A stretch of 64,000 nt of DNA from Bradyrhizobium sp. WSM3983 (GCF_000473045.1 NZ_AXAY01000001.1:62001-126000); one strand, 5' to 3'; counted from the first letter of the stretch, positions 43,387 to 52,587 are shown. Notes: a model not told the origin generated them from the sequence alone. A program made the numbers and translations.

Positions 43387-44280
43387 ATGCAGGCTCTCTT
43401 TATCGGACAGACCTATATCGACGTCGTCTTCATCACCGACCACATGCCGACCGGCGACGAAAAGCACGTGGCCTCCGACTACGCGGTGTCCTTCGGCGGC
43501 AACGCGGTCACGGCGGCGTTCTGCTGCGCCAAGCTCGGCATCGTGCCCGACCTGATCGCCACCGCGGCCAATGACTGGCTGGGCCGCATGTTCCAGGACA
43601 TGTGTGCGAAATATGCGATCTCGCTGCACGGGAGGAAGGTGAACCAGTCCTCGCTGTCCTTCATCATGCCGAAGGACGGCAAGCGCGCCATCGTGCGCTG
43701 CCGCGACGACGAGCACATTCACCCCTTTCCGATGCTCAATCTCGGCGGCTGCCGCGCGCTGCATGTCGACGGCCACCAGCCCGATGCCGCGATCCACTAC
43801 GCAAAAGTCTGCCGCGAGGCCGGCATCCTGACCTCGCTCGACGGCGGCGGTCTGCGCACCAACACGCACGAGCTGCTGGAATTCATCGACGTTGCGATCG
43901 TCGCCGAGCGGCTGTGCGAGCAGATGGATCTGACTCCGGAGAAAATGCTCGATTATCTCAAGGGCCGCGGCTGCAAGATCGGCGGCATCACCATGGGTGA
44001 GAAGGGCCTGCTCTGGTACGACGAAACCGGGACGGTCCAGGTGATGCCGGCGATGCCGATCCCGCGCGAGCGCGTGATCGACACCAACGGCGCCGGCGAC
44101 GTCTTCCATGGCGCCTATGTCTATTCCTACCTCGCGCATCCCGGCAAAAGCTGGCGCGAGCATTTTGATTTCGCCCGCGCCGCCTCGACCTTCAAGATCC
44201 AGCGCCTCGGCAACGAGGCCGGCCTGCCGACCCTTGTCGACATCGCCAAAGTCAGGCACGAGTTCGAGGTCAAGGTCTAG
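43387..44280 (+). CDS. PfkB family carbohydrate kinase
   Basis: 297 residues of the ribokinase fold. The N-terminal motif lies in DYAVSFGGNAVTAAFCCAKLG (GG-N substrate loop). The C-terminal signature DTNGAGDVFHGAYVYSYL contains the catalytic Asp in GAGD. It is more divergent than the next gene and lacks the compact ribokinase opening. The sugar is unknown. The second kinase gene starts 18 bases downstream, so the pair is co-transcribed. Confidence 0.88.
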   Translation: MQALFIGQTYIDVVFITDHMPTGDEKHVASDYAVSFGGNAVTAAFCCAKLGIVPDLIATAANDWLGRMFQDMCAKYAISLHGRKVNQSSLSFIMPKDGKRAIVRCRDDEHIHPFPMLNLGGCRALHVDGHQPDAAIHYAKVCREAGILTSLDGGGLRTNTHELLEFIDVAIVAERLCEQMDLTPEKMLDYLKGRGCKIGGITMGEKGLLWYDETGTVQVMPAMPIPRERVIDTNGAGDVFHGAYVYSYLAHPGKSWREHFDFARAASTFKIQRLGNEAGLPTLVDIAKVRHEFEVKV

Positions 44281-44298
44281 ACTTCGAAAGGGTTGTTC

Positions 44299-45216
44299 AT
44301 GGGGCGCGTCTTCGTCGCCGGCAGCATCAACATGGATGTGGTGGCGACCGCCGATCGCCACCCCAGGGTCGGCGAGACTGTCGCCGGTCGGCAGGTGCTG
44401 TATTTTCCCGGCGGCAAGGGCGCCAACCAGGCGGTCGCGGCGTCGAGGCTTGGCGCGAAGACCACGCTGATCGGGCGGCTGGGCACTGACGCCTTCGGGG
44501 CTGAGCTGAGGACGTTCCTCACGGCGCAGGGCATCGATCCCGGCTCGATCAAGGAGACACCCGAAACGCACACCGGCACCGCGATCATCACGGTCGCGGC
44601 GTCCGACAATACCATCGTCGTCATTCCCGGCAGCAACGCCCTGGTCAGCGCGAATGACGTCGCAGACGTTCCCCTGGCGAAGGGCGATGTTGCCGTCAGC
44701 CAGTTCGAAATCCCGCTGCCGACCATTGCCGCGTTCTTCCGGCGCGCGCACGTGACGGGCGCCACGACGCTGCTGAATCCTGCCCCGGCGCAAAAGATGT
44801 CCGACGAGCTGCTCGCGCTGGTCGATATCCTGGTATTGAACGAGACCGAACTTGGTTTCCTTGCAGGCACCGAGCTCACCGACCACGACGAGGCCGCAAA
44901 GATCATCGCCGTCGCGCGAAAACTTCAGGCGCGCCCGGATCAGACCATCTGCGTCACGCTCGGCAAGCGGGGCGTGCTCGCGCTCGCCGGCCGCGAGGAA
45001 TTTGCGGCTCCGGGCCGCGAGGTGAAGGCGGTCGACACGACGGGAGCCGGCGATTGCTTTGTCGGCGCGCTCGCGTCGCAGCTGGCTGAGGGCGTACCTT
45101 TGCGGTCCGCCCTCGCCTTCGCCAACGCTGCCGCCTCGATCAGCGTGCAGCGCATGGGCGCAGGGCCGTCGATGCCGACCGCCGCGGAAGTGGCGGCCGT
45201 GCTCGGCGCTGCCTGA
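44299..45216 (+). CDS. rbsK: Ribokinase-like PfkB kinase
   Basis: 305 residues. It opens GRVFVAGSINMDVVATADRH and continues YFPGGKGANQAVAASRLGA, the ribokinase substrate loop. The C-terminal DTTGAGDCFVGALASQLAEG has catalytic Asp in GAGD. It phosphorylates ribose or a related sugar. ATG 44299 is preferred over a TTG two codons earlier because GAAAGGG is better spaced. Its stop abuts the stop of the convergent reductase gene without a gap. The name rests on family resemblance; other PfkB substrates remain possible. Confidence 0.8.
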   Translation: MGRVFVAGSINMDVVATADRHPRVGETVAGRQVLYFPGGKGANQAVAASRLGAKTTLIGRLGTDAFGAELRTFLTAQGIDPGSIKETPETHTGTAIITVAASDNTIVVIPGSNALVSANDVADVPLAKGDVAVSQFEIPLPTIAAFFRRAHVTGATTLLNPAPAQKMSDELLALVDILVLNETELGFLAGTELTDHDEAAKIIAVARKLQARPDQTICVTLGKRGVLALAGREEFAAPGREVKAVDTTGAGDCFVGALASQLAEGVPLRSALAFANAAASISVQRMGAGPSMPTAAEVAAVLGAA

Positions 45217-46437
45217 TCACGCCAGCGCGCTCTTCAGATCAAAGCTCTCATCCGCCGCCTGCTCCGGCGTAATCGAGCGGTCCATGGCCTGCAAGCGGCG
45301 GCCGAACATGTGATCGCCGGCGCGGTTGATCGATTCGATGCCGAGCAGCTTGTCGCCATGGTAGCAGAACGCGGAGAACGCCCTCTTGCCGGGATCGCCG
45401 CGCAGTACGACGCGGTCGTAACCGGTGGTGAGGCCTGCGATCTGGAGCTTGTCGTCGCCCTGGTCGCTCCAGAACCAGGGATGGCTATCATAGGGTTTGC
45501 TGTCGCCGGTCAGCCGCGCCGCCAGACAGCGAGCGTGGTCGGTGGCGTTCTGCACCGATTCCAGCCGCTGCGAGCCACCGAAGCGCGGGCTTGCGAACAG
45601 CGCGCAATCGCCGATTGCGGAAATATTCGGATCGGACGTCGAGAGATATTCGTCGACGATGATGCCGGCGGCGACAGGCAGCCCCGCCTCGGCCGCCAGC
45701 TCGATGTTCGGCAGCACACCGACACCGACCACGACGAGGTCGGCGGGCAGATGTCTTCCGTCGCTCAGCGAGACGCCGGTGACCTTGCCGCCCTCGGCCT
45801 CGATCGAGGTTGCCTGCACACCGAGATGAATGCGGATGCCGGCTTCGCGATGCCGCGCCTGGAAATATTCCGAGACCTCCGCCGTCACCGCGCGCGCCAT
45901 CACGCGCGGCGCGAGTTCGAGCACGTCGACCTCGAGGCCCTTGATCCGCGCGGTGGCGGCGAATTCGAGGCCGATGAACCCGGCGCCGATCACCACGACC
46001 CGCGTCTTCGATGGGATGATTTTGCGCAGCGCCTCGCTCTCGTCGAGGATGCGCAGATATTTCACATCGGGCAGGTTGGCGTTGGGCAGATCAAGCAGCC
46101 GGTTGCGCGCGCCCGTCGCCAGGATCAGGTGACCATAGGGAAGCGTCTCACCCGATGCGAGCAGCAGCTTGCGCCCGGCGCGGTCGATCGACACCGCGCG
46201 GCCGGCGATCAAATCGATGGTCTGGTCCTGGTAAAATTTCTCCGGCCGGAACATCAGGCTCTCCGGCCCGGCCGAGCCCTTGATGTAGGCCTTGGACAGC
46301 GGCGGCCGCTGATAGGGCAGATGCGCCTCGTCATTGATCAGGCAGATGCGCTCGGCAAAGCCCGCCTGCCGCAGGGAGGCCGCGACCTGGTAGCCACCAT
46401 GGCCGGCGCCGACAATGATCACCGGACCATCCGTCAT
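45217..46437 (-). CDS. FAD/NAD(P)-dependent ferredoxin reductase
   Basis: 406 residues. The FAD-binding GxGxxG is in VIIVGAGHGGYQVAASLRQA, the NAD-binding loop in VVVIGAGFIGLEFAATARIK, and the FAD-contact motif in ISAIGDCALF. The C-terminal Reductase_C domain has HPWFWSDQGDDKLQIAGL. This architecture is that of rubredoxin, putidaredoxin and Rieske-oxygenase ferredoxin reductases. It could supply electrons to the P450 at 23905-25125, but no ferredoxin gene is nearby. An ATG four codons upstream (46449) is an equally possible start. Confidence 0.88.
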   Translation of the reverse strand: MTDGPVIIVGAGHGGYQVAASLRQAGFAERICLINDEAHLPYQRPPLSKAYIKGSAGPESLMFRPEKFYQDQTIDLIAGRAVSIDRAGRKLLLASGETLPYGHLILATGARNRLLDLPNANLPDVKYLRILDESEALRKIIPSKTRVVVIGAGFIGLEFAATARIKGLEVDVLELAPRVMARAVTAEVSEYFQARHREAGIRIHLGVQATSIEAEGGKVTGVSLSDGRHLPADLVVVGVGVLPNIELAAEAGLPVAAGIIVDEYLSTSDPNISAIGDCALFASPRFGGSQRLESVQNATDHARCLAARLTGDSKPYDSHPWFWSDQGDDKLQIAGLTTGYDRVVLRGDPGKRAFSAFCYHGDKLLGIESINRAGDHMFGRRLQAMDRSITPEQAADESFDLKSALA

Positions 46438-46681
46438 TGGACAGCCCATTTCCGCAAGACACGAGCGTCACCCATGTCGTCTCCTCTCTCGCTAAATCTG
46501 GCTTGGCTAGCCTAGGAGGAGCCGGCGCTCGTGTCCGTCCCTCAACGAAGGCCGGCCCATTTGAGCCTATCGTTCAGCCTAGCGCAAGGGTGCCTTGCGG
46601 GGCACCGGCGGCCGGGGATTGTCTCCCCTCGCCTTCTGCGATTTAGTTGCAGCGACGAACCTCTAGCCGGGGATTTCCAGA

Positions 46682-47476
46682 ATGCCAGCTCCCGCCTCCC
46701 AACCCGATGATCCCGCGCTGCTGCGGATCGACGGCCCGATCGCGACCATCACACTCAACCGCGCCGCCGCGTTCAACTCGATCAATCTCGCGATTGCCGA
46801 GAGCCTCGAACAGCTCGCGGCCTACATCGAAGGCGATGACGCCATCCGCGTCGTGGTCCTCGAAGGCGAAGGCCGCGCCTTCTCGGCCGGCGGCGATCTG
46901 CAGACGATTGGCGCTGCCGCCGAGGCCAACACGGTGACCCCGGTCGTCGGTGAGCTGCTCAAGCACTATCATTCCTTCATCGAGATCATCCGGCGCATGC
47001 CAAAAATCTCGCTGTCGAGCGTGCACGGCTCGGCCGCCGGCGCCGGCATGGGGCTGGCCTTCGTCACCGATCTCTGCATCGCCGCCGAGGACGCCAAGTT
47101 CACGCCCGCCTACGCCAAGATCGGCGTCTCGCCGGATGGCGGCTCGACGGTCGGGATCGTCGGCACGGTCGGCTCGCGCCGCGCGCTCCAGATCTTCCTG
47201 GCCGAAGACAATTTTACGGCGCAGCAGGCCTATGAATGGGGCCTTGTCGCCAAGATCGTTCCCGCGACCGAGTTGAAGGTGGCGACGCGGCAGCTGGCCG
47301 AACGGCTGGCGCAGAACGCGCCGGCGGCCATCGCCGGAACCAAGTCCCTCGTCTACGCAGCCGCCACCACGCCCGTAAAACAGCAGCTCGATGCCGAGGA
47401 ACACAAGATCATCATGGCGATGAACACTGAGGAGTTTCGCGTTGCCGTGAAGAAGTTCACAAGCAAAGGGAAGTAG
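46682..47476 (+). CDS. Enoyl-CoA hydratase/isomerase (crotonase) family protein
   Basis: 264 residues. The first oxyanion-hole loop is AFSAGGDLQTIG and the second GSAAGAGMGLAFVTDLCIAA. In the active-site segment DAKFTPAYAKIGVSPDGGST the first catalytic Glu of true hydratases is replaced by Tyr or Ala, while the Asp before GG is kept. This pattern is closer to PaaG/isomerase-type members than to classical crotonase. It stands alone and converges on the TRAP operon four bases from its end. Confidence 0.87.
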   Translation: MPAPASQPDDPALLRIDGPIATITLNRAAAFNSINLAIAESLEQLAAYIEGDDAIRVVVLEGEGRAFSAGGDLQTIGAAAEANTVTPVVGELLKHYHSFIEIIRRMPKISLSSVHGSAAGAGMGLAFVTDLCIAAEDAKFTPAYAKIGVSPDGGSTVGIVGTVGSRRALQIFLAEDNFTAQQAYEWGLVAKIVPATELKVATRQLAERLAQNAPAAIAGTKSLVYAAATTPVKQQLDAEEHKIIMAMNTEEFRVAVKKFTSKGK

Positions 47477-47480
47477 CCCT

Positions 47481-48821
47481 TCACTTCGGACAGATGTAGC
47501 CCGTCCCCGCCGGGGACTTGAAGCAGCCGACCGATTCCGGCAGGACCTTCTGCGGCAGCCACAGCACCACGCTCGGGAAGTAGATCGCGAAGGCGATGGT
47601 CGCGAAGAACACGACATAGATCGGCAGCGCCGCGCGTAACGCCTTCGCGAAACTGACGCCGACGAATTTCGACGCCATCAAGAGCACGAGCCCATAAGGC
47701 GGCGTGATCAGGCCGAAGGCGAGTGTCGCGATCAGCACCACACCCATGTGCACGCCGTTGATGTCGCCGGCTTCCGTCAGCGTGTTGACCAGCGGCATGA
47801 AGATGATGATGGTCGGCACCGGCTCGATGAAATCGCCGACCACGGTGAAGAGCAGCACCATCAGCAACATGATCAGATGCGGATCGTTGCCGGCGATCGA
47901 GGTGATCATGTCGGCGATGTAGCTGGCGCCACGCAGATAAGCGAGCATCCAGCCGAAGGCGTTGGCGGCGCCGATCGTGATCAACGGCAACGAGAAGATC
48001 AGGCCGGCAAGGCAGAAATCGTAGGGAATCTTTCGGAAATGCCCACGGTTGAGTGCGGGGATCACGACCAGGATGATCCAGACCACGGCGACGACGCCGG
48101 CCTCCGTCGGAGTGAACCAGCCGGTCAGGATGCCGCCGAGCAAAATCACCGGGATCATCAGCGGAAGGGCCGCGTCACCAGCCGCGAACACGATCTGCCG
48201 CAGCGGCGCGCGCGGCTTGCGCAGGCCGGACGGGCCGAAGAAATAGCAATAGATCATCAGGCCGAAGCCGATCATTAGGCCCGGCACCACGCCGGCCATG
48301 AACAGGCCAGCGATCGATACGTTGCCGACCGCCCCGTAAACCACGGCGGTGATGCTCGGCGGCACCAGCGCAGCAATGGTTGAGGCCGACGCGATAATCG
48401 CGGCAATGAAGGCGGGCTCGTAGCCTTCGCGCTTCATCGGCCCGCCCAGCGCGCGGCTCATCACGGCGACGTCGGCGGTAGTCGAGCCCGACATTTCCGA
48501 GAAGAACATGCTGAAGACGACGACGACCTGCGACAGCCCGCCCCTGATATGCCCGACCAGCGACACCGAGAGATTGGCTATTCGCACCACCACATTGGCC
48601 GAGCTCATGAGCTCGCCGACCAGCAGGAAGAACGGGATCGCCAGCAGCGCCTCGGAATCGACGCCGTCAAAGATCTTCTGGATGATCGCGGCGAGCGACA
48701 CGTCGGACAGGATCGCACCGATGAAAACGCCGGCCATCAGCGAGAACGGCACGGGCACGCCGAGATAGCCGAACGACAGGAAGCAGACCGACATCAACGC
48801 CAGGACAATGGGTGCGCTCAC
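47481..48821 (-). CDS. TRAP transporter large permease (DctM-like)
   Basis: 446 residues with about twelve hydrophobic segments. Family motifs include FLLVGELMSSANVVVRI, SGSTTADVAVMSRAL and the C-terminal PPYGLVLLMASKFVGVSF. It starts at GTG 48821, overlapping the small-permease stop as GTGA. It uses the sodium or proton gradient together with the small permease and binding protein to import a carboxylate. The C-terminus (SVGCFKSPAGTGYICPK) is slightly longer than usual. Confidence 0.92.
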   Translation of the reverse strand: MSAPIVLALMSVCFLSFGYLGVPVPFSLMAGVFIGAILSDVSLAAIIQKIFDGVDSEALLAIPFFLLVGELMSSANVVVRIANLSVSLVGHIRGGLSQVVVVFSMFFSEMSGSTTADVAVMSRALGGPMKREGYEPAFIAAIIASASTIAALVPPSITAVVYGAVGNVSIAGLFMAGVVPGLMIGFGLMIYCYFFGPSGLRKPRAPLRQIVFAAGDAALPLMIPVILLGGILTGWFTPTEAGVVAVVWIILVVIPALNRGHFRKIPYDFCLAGLIFSLPLITIGAANAFGWMLAYLRGASYIADMITSIAGNDPHLIMLLMVLLFTVVGDFIEPVPTIIIFMPLVNTLTEAGDINGVHMGVVLIATLAFGLITPPYGLVLLMASKFVGVSFAKALRAALPIYVVFFATIAFAIYFPSVVLWLPQKVLPESVGCFKSPAGTGYICPK

Positions 48822-49396
48822 GGCTGCGCCCTCATTTGCGCTTCGGTGACGACGGGCGCGGCATCCTCGTCCGGCGGCTCGGAATGGTCGAAGCCGTTGC
48901 GCAGGCCGTTGACGAGCTGCTCAATGGTGAACAGGCCGACCAGGATGCCGGAGAGCGGAATAATCGCATAAAGAGAGGCGATCGGCGTCCCCGACGGCAG
49001 GCGAAAGCTGCCGAAGCCGCGCAGATAGTTCTGGTAGCCGTACCAGATCAGGCAGAAGGCGACGCCGAGCACAACAACGCGGATGATGACCTCGACGATG
49101 ATCCTGGGCACGCCATGCATCGCCTCGGAGATCGCGGTGAGATAGAGGTGATCGTTGCGCCGGGTCGCGACCGCGGTCCCGATGAAGATCGCATAGATGA
49201 ACAGCGTCGAAGTGACTTCCTGCAGCCAGAGCCAGGGATGGCCGATGGTGCGGGTGACGATGTCGGCCGTGACCGACAGCGAGAAGCCGAAGCACAGCAC
49301 GCCGCAGAGGATCATGAGCGCGAGCTCGAGCCAGTCGAGCCAGCGCCATTTCAGATGGCGCTGGCGTTGCACCAGCAGTTTGTCGGCGATGGCCAT
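48818..49396 (-). CDS. TRAP transporter small permease (DctQ-like)
   Basis: 192 residues with four predicted membrane helices (first at about 18-42: WLDWLELALMILCGVLCFGF). Family features are TRTIGHPWLWLQEVTSTLFI and a conserved RRNDHLYLTAI. It is translationally coupled to the large permease downstream. A repeat-filled spacer of 219 bases separates it from the binding-protein gene upstream, which is much longer than usual within a TRAP operon. Confidence 0.9.
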   Translation of the reverse strand: MAIADKLLVQRQRHLKWRWLDWLELALMILCGVLCFGFSLSVTADIVTRTIGHPWLWLQEVTSTLFIYAIFIGTAVATRRNDHLYLTAISEAMHGVPRIIVEVIIRVVVLGVAFCLIWYGYQNYLRGFGSFRLPSGTPIASLYAIIPLSGILVGLFTIEQLVNGLRNGFDHSEPPDEDAAPVVTEAQMRAQP

Positions 49397-49459
49397 TGTT
49401 ACCCTCGTCGTCCCGGCTTAACGCAGAAGCGGGCTTTGGAACGGTGCTAGTTGATCGTT

Positions 49460-49591
49460 CACCTCTCCCGTAGGGAGAGGTCGGACCGCATCGCAAGATG
49501 CGGTCCGGGTGAGGGGTTACAGTCTCACAGAACGCTGCCGCCCCTCACCCGGATTGCTGCGCAATCCGACCTCTCCCCGATGGGGAGAGGT
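49460..49591. repeat. Complete CACCTCTCCC intergenic palindromic repeat inside the TRAP operon
   Basis: CACCTCTCCCGTAGGGAGAG (first stem) is followed by GGTCGGACCGCATC...GCGGTCCGGGTGAGGGG. The mirror half follows: CCCCTCACCCGGATTGC, GCAATCCGAC, then CTCTCCCCGATGGGGAGAGG. It is the most complete copy in the window and interrupts the spacer between the TRAP binding-protein and small-permease genes. Multiple nested hairpins are possible on either strand. Confidence 0.85.
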
Positions 49592-49615
49592 AAAGCGCCG
49601 GCCGCCGCGCTTGAC

Positions 49616-50623
49616 CTAATTGATCGACCGGATCAGATCCTTGATCTTCTCGGCGTGCGGGCCGAGCTCCTTGGCGAGCTTGTCGAGATAGGGATCGGCG
49701 ATCGCTGCAAAGCTTTTCTTGTCGACGTTATCGACGACCTTGACGCCCATCTTCCTCAGCTTCTCGGCCGCGACCCGCTCGAGGTCGAACGCCTTCGCCG
49801 GCTCCTTGGTGCTGATCTCGTTGGCCGCGGTCTGCACCCAGCCTTTCTGTTCAGCGGAGAGGCTCTGCCAGAGCTTGTCGGAGACGAACACCAGCGCGTT
49901 GTTGGCCTCGTGCTCGGTGATGTTCAGCACCGGCGCCACTTCGTAGTGCTTGTTGACGAGGTAGACGTTGATGCTGTTCTCGGCGACGTCGACCACGCCG
50001 GTTTGCAGGCTCGTATAGACGCTGCCGAACGGCATGTGCACGGTCTGGGCGCCATAGGCCGGGAACATGGTGTCTTCAGTGGCGGTTGCCTGCACACGGA
50101 CCTTCAGGCCCTTGACGTCGCCGACATTGTGGATCTCCTTCTTGGAGTACATGTGGCGCACGCCCTGCGAGCCCGTGCCGATGAGGTGCAAACCCTGCGT
50201 GGTCTCATCGATCATGGCCTTGAGGGCCTCGAACACTTTCGGATCCGCGAGGCCTTTGATTACATGCCGTTCGTCGCGGAACAGATAGTGCAGCGACATC
50301 ACGCCGGCCTGCGGCGAGATCGTCGCGGTGTTGGCCGAAGAGACGATCGAGAATTCGACATCGCCGGCTTTCACGAGCTGAAGCACCTGCGGCTCTTGGC
50401 CCAGCTGCGCGCCCGGATACTGGTCGATGATCATGGTGCCTTTGCTCAATTCCTTGAGCTTGTCGGCAAAGAGGTCGCCGGCGATGGAATAGCCGGTGTT
50501 GCGGGGCTGGTCATACGCGAAGCGATAATGCTTCACCTCCTGCGCCCCGGCGCCCGTGACGAACAGCATGGCGGCCGTAGCCACCAACCCATGTAAGAAC
50601 CTTGGCATGGATCGTGCAATCAT
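49616..50623 (-). CDS. TRAP transporter substrate-binding protein (DctP-like)
   Basis: 335 residues. The signal peptide (to about residue 27, TGAGAQE) is followed by the DctP pattern HYRFAYDQPRNTGYSIAGDL, the Arg-containing ligand segment VKGLKVRVQATATEDTMFPA, and PFGSVYTSLQTGVVDVAENS with the conserved Glu-Asn. It binds a carboxylate or sugar acid. It lies 61 bases downstream of the IlvD/Edd dehydratase gene, which links the imported acid to that enzyme. GGGGGAG precedes ATG 50623. Confidence 0.92.
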   Translation of the reverse strand: MIARSMPRFLHGLVATAAMLFVTGAGAQEVKHYRFAYDQPRNTGYSIAGDLFADKLKELSKGTMIIDQYPGAQLGQEPQVLQLVKAGDVEFSIVSSANTATISPQAGVMSLHYLFRDERHVIKGLADPKVFEALKAMIDETTQGLHLIGTGSQGVRHMYSKKEIHNVGDVKGLKVRVQATATEDTMFPAYGAQTVHMPFGSVYTSLQTGVVDVAENSINVYLVNKHYEVAPVLNITEHEANNALVFVSDKLWQSLSAEQKGWVQTAANEISTKEPAKAFDLERVAAEKLRKMGVKVVDNVDKKSFAAIADPYLDKLAKELGPHAEKIKDLIRSIN

Positions 50624-50684
50624 CGTCTCCCCCTGTTTTATCGCCCGCCGCTTTTAGCGGTCTGGACGCTCGTTCGAGTGGTTG

Positions 50685-52406
50685 TCAGCCCTTTTCAGTC
50701 TTTGGTCCAGTCCTCTGCATAAAGTCGAAGTCGCAGCCCTCGTCGGCCTGCAGGATGGTCTTGTCGAATAGCCACGCGTAGCCACGCCGCGTCTCGTCGG
50801 GAGACGCGGCCGGCTTCAACGCGGCGCGCCGACGCTCCAGCTCGGCAGCATCGACCAGCAGCTCGATGCTGCGCTTGGCCACATCGAGGCTGATCTTGTC
50901 GCCGTTCTTCACCAGCGCCAGCGGTCCGCCGACGGCGGATTCCGGCGTGATGTGCAGCACGATGGTGCCGAACGCGGTGCCGCTCATGCGCGCATCCGAA
51001 ATGCGCACCATATCCTTGGTGCCGCCGCGCGCGAGCTTCTTCGGGATCGGCAGATAGCCCGCCTCGGGCATGCCCGGCGCGCCCTTGGGGCCGGCATTGC
51101 GCAGCACCAGCACGTCATCGGAGTTCACGTCGAGCTCGGGATCGTCGACCCGCAAGGTCATGTCCTCGATGGATTCGAACACCACCGCGCGGCCGGTGTG
51201 CTGCAACAGTTTTGGGCTCGCCGCCGACTGCTTGATGACGGCGCCACGCGGCGCAAGGTTGCCGTGCAGGATGGCGAGACCGCCTTCCTTCTTGATCGGA
51301 TTGTCGCGCGACCGGATCGCGTCCTGCCCGGGCACGTCCTCCGCATTCGCGACGACATCGCGCAGGCTCTCGCCCGAGATCGTCTTCGCGTCGAGATCGA
51401 CGAGGTCGCCGAGCTGCGCCAGCAGTTTCGGCACGCCGCCGGCGTGATGGAAATGCTCCATGTAGTGCTCGCCGGACGGCTTGAGGTCGACCAGCACCGG
51501 CACCTCGCGGCCGATCTGGTCGAACGCTCCGAGATCGAGCCGATGCGGCGAGCGATGCGCCATCGCGGTCAGATGGATCAGGCCGTTGGTCGAGCCGCCG
51601 ATGGCCTGCAGCACCACCTGCGCGTTCTTGAATGAGGCCGGGGTCAAGACCTCGCTCGGCTTCGGCCCCTTGGTCTTGGCCATCTCTGCAGCAACCCGGC
51701 CGCTCGCCTCGGCGAGACGAAAGCGCTCGGCATGCGGTGCCGGGATCGTCGCGCTCATCGGCAGCGACAGGCCCATGGCTTCGATCATGCAGGCCATGGT
51801 CGATGCCGTGCCCATCACCATGCAGGTGCCGACCGACGGCGCGAGACGTCCGTTGACCGCTTCGATTTCGACATCGTCGATCTCGCCAGCGCGATACTTG
51901 CCCCACAGTCGGCGGCAGTCGGTGCAGGCGCCCAGCACCTCGCCCTTGTGATGGCCGACCACCATCGGCCCCACCGGAATGACAACGGTCGGCAGGTCGG
52001 CACTGATCGCGGCCATCACCTGCGCAGGCAGGGTCTTGTCGCATCCGCCGATCACGATCACCGAATCCATCGGCTGGGCCCGGATCATCTCCTCGGTGTC
52101 CATCGCCATCAGATTGCGCAGATACATCGAGGTCGGATGCGCAAAGCTCTCGGCGATCGAGATGGTCGGGAACACGAACGGCATCGCGCCCGACAGCATC
52201 ACGCCGCGCTTGGCGGCCTCGATGATCTCAGGGACGTTGCCGTGACAGGGATTGTAGTCACTGTAAGTGTTGGTGATGCCGACGATCGGGCGCTCCAGCG
52301 CATCGTCGGAATAACCCATGGCCTTGATGAACGCCTTGCGCAGGAACAGCGAGAAACCGGCATCGCCATAGCTCGTCAGACCCTTGCGCAAACCACTCGT
52401 CATCAT
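50685..52406 (-). CDS. IlvD/Edd family dehydratase (sugar-acid dehydratase type)
   Basis: 573 residues. The three Fe-S cysteines are in DYNPCHGNVPE, GGCDKTLPAQ (with the conserved CDK Lys) and GTCMVMGTAS. The C-terminal half has SDARMSGTAFGTIVLHITPE. Together with the TRAP genes this favours an aldonate or other sugar-acid dehydratase over branched-chain amino-acid synthesis. Two adjacent ATG codons (52406, 52403) follow GGAAGGAG; either may be used, and 25 residues upstream of them lack a ribosome site. It is first in the operon with the TRAP genes and divergent from gntR. Confidence 0.9.
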   Translation of the reverse strand: MMTSGLRKGLTSYGDAGFSLFLRKAFIKAMGYSDDALERPIVGITNTYSDYNPCHGNVPEIIEAAKRGVMLSGAMPFVFPTISIAESFAHPTSMYLRNLMAMDTEEMIRAQPMDSVIVIGGCDKTLPAQVMAAISADLPTVVIPVGPMVVGHHKGEVLGACTDCRRLWGKYRAGEIDDVEIEAVNGRLAPSVGTCMVMGTASTMACMIEAMGLSLPMSATIPAPHAERFRLAEASGRVAAEMAKTKGPKPSEVLTPASFKNAQVVLQAIGGSTNGLIHLTAMAHRSPHRLDLGAFDQIGREVPVLVDLKPSGEHYMEHFHHAGGVPKLLAQLGDLVDLDAKTISGESLRDVVANAEDVPGQDAIRSRDNPIKKEGGLAILHGNLAPRGAVIKQSAASPKLLQHTGRAVVFESIEDMTLRVDDPELDVNSDDVLVLRNAGPKGAPGMPEAGYLPIPKKLARGGTKDMVRISDARMSGTAFGTIVLHITPESAVGGPLALVKNGDKISLDVAKRSIELLVDAAELERRRAALKPAASPDETRRGYAWLFDKTILQADEGCDFDFMQRTGPKTEKG

Positions 52407-52448
52407 GCCACTCCTTCCACGTTGCCATTGTGGTACAGCCTGCCCCCT

Positions 52449-52460
52449 GATTGTCAATAA
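52449..52460. promoter_or_regulatory. Operator half, 12-bp repeat GATTGTCAATAA
   Basis: An exact reverse complement of 52513-52524, placed 43 bases before the dehydratase start. On the minus strand it contains TTGACA, a consensus -35 hexamer, so a bound regulator would block the dehydratase/TRAP promoter. Binding by the adjacent GntR-family protein is inferred. Confidence 0.65.
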
Positions 52461-52512
52461 CAGCGTGGAATATTCGACCAAATCGGCGCCATGGCACCCT
52501 CCTCAAGACAAA

Positions 52513-52524
52513 TTATTGACAATC
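52513..52524. promoter_or_regulatory. Operator half, 12-bp repeat TTATTGACAATC
   Basis: The second arm of the inverted repeat, 64 bases from the first and 63 bases before the gntR start. It contains TTGACA on the plus strand, so it overlaps a possible -35 box of the regulator gene. Two matching sites, each on one divergent promoter, suggest joint repression or looping. Confidence 0.65.
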
Positions 52525-52587
52525 TGGACCTTCCCTGATCCACAAGAGCGGCTGGACCTGGGCCCTCCCGGGCCAGGAGGCTGAGGC

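Noticed and set aside
49460..49591. Small RNA gene or CRISPR-like unit
   Set aside because: It is one palindromic repeat with matching partial copies elsewhere, without regular repeat-spacer structure or a promoter-terminator pair.
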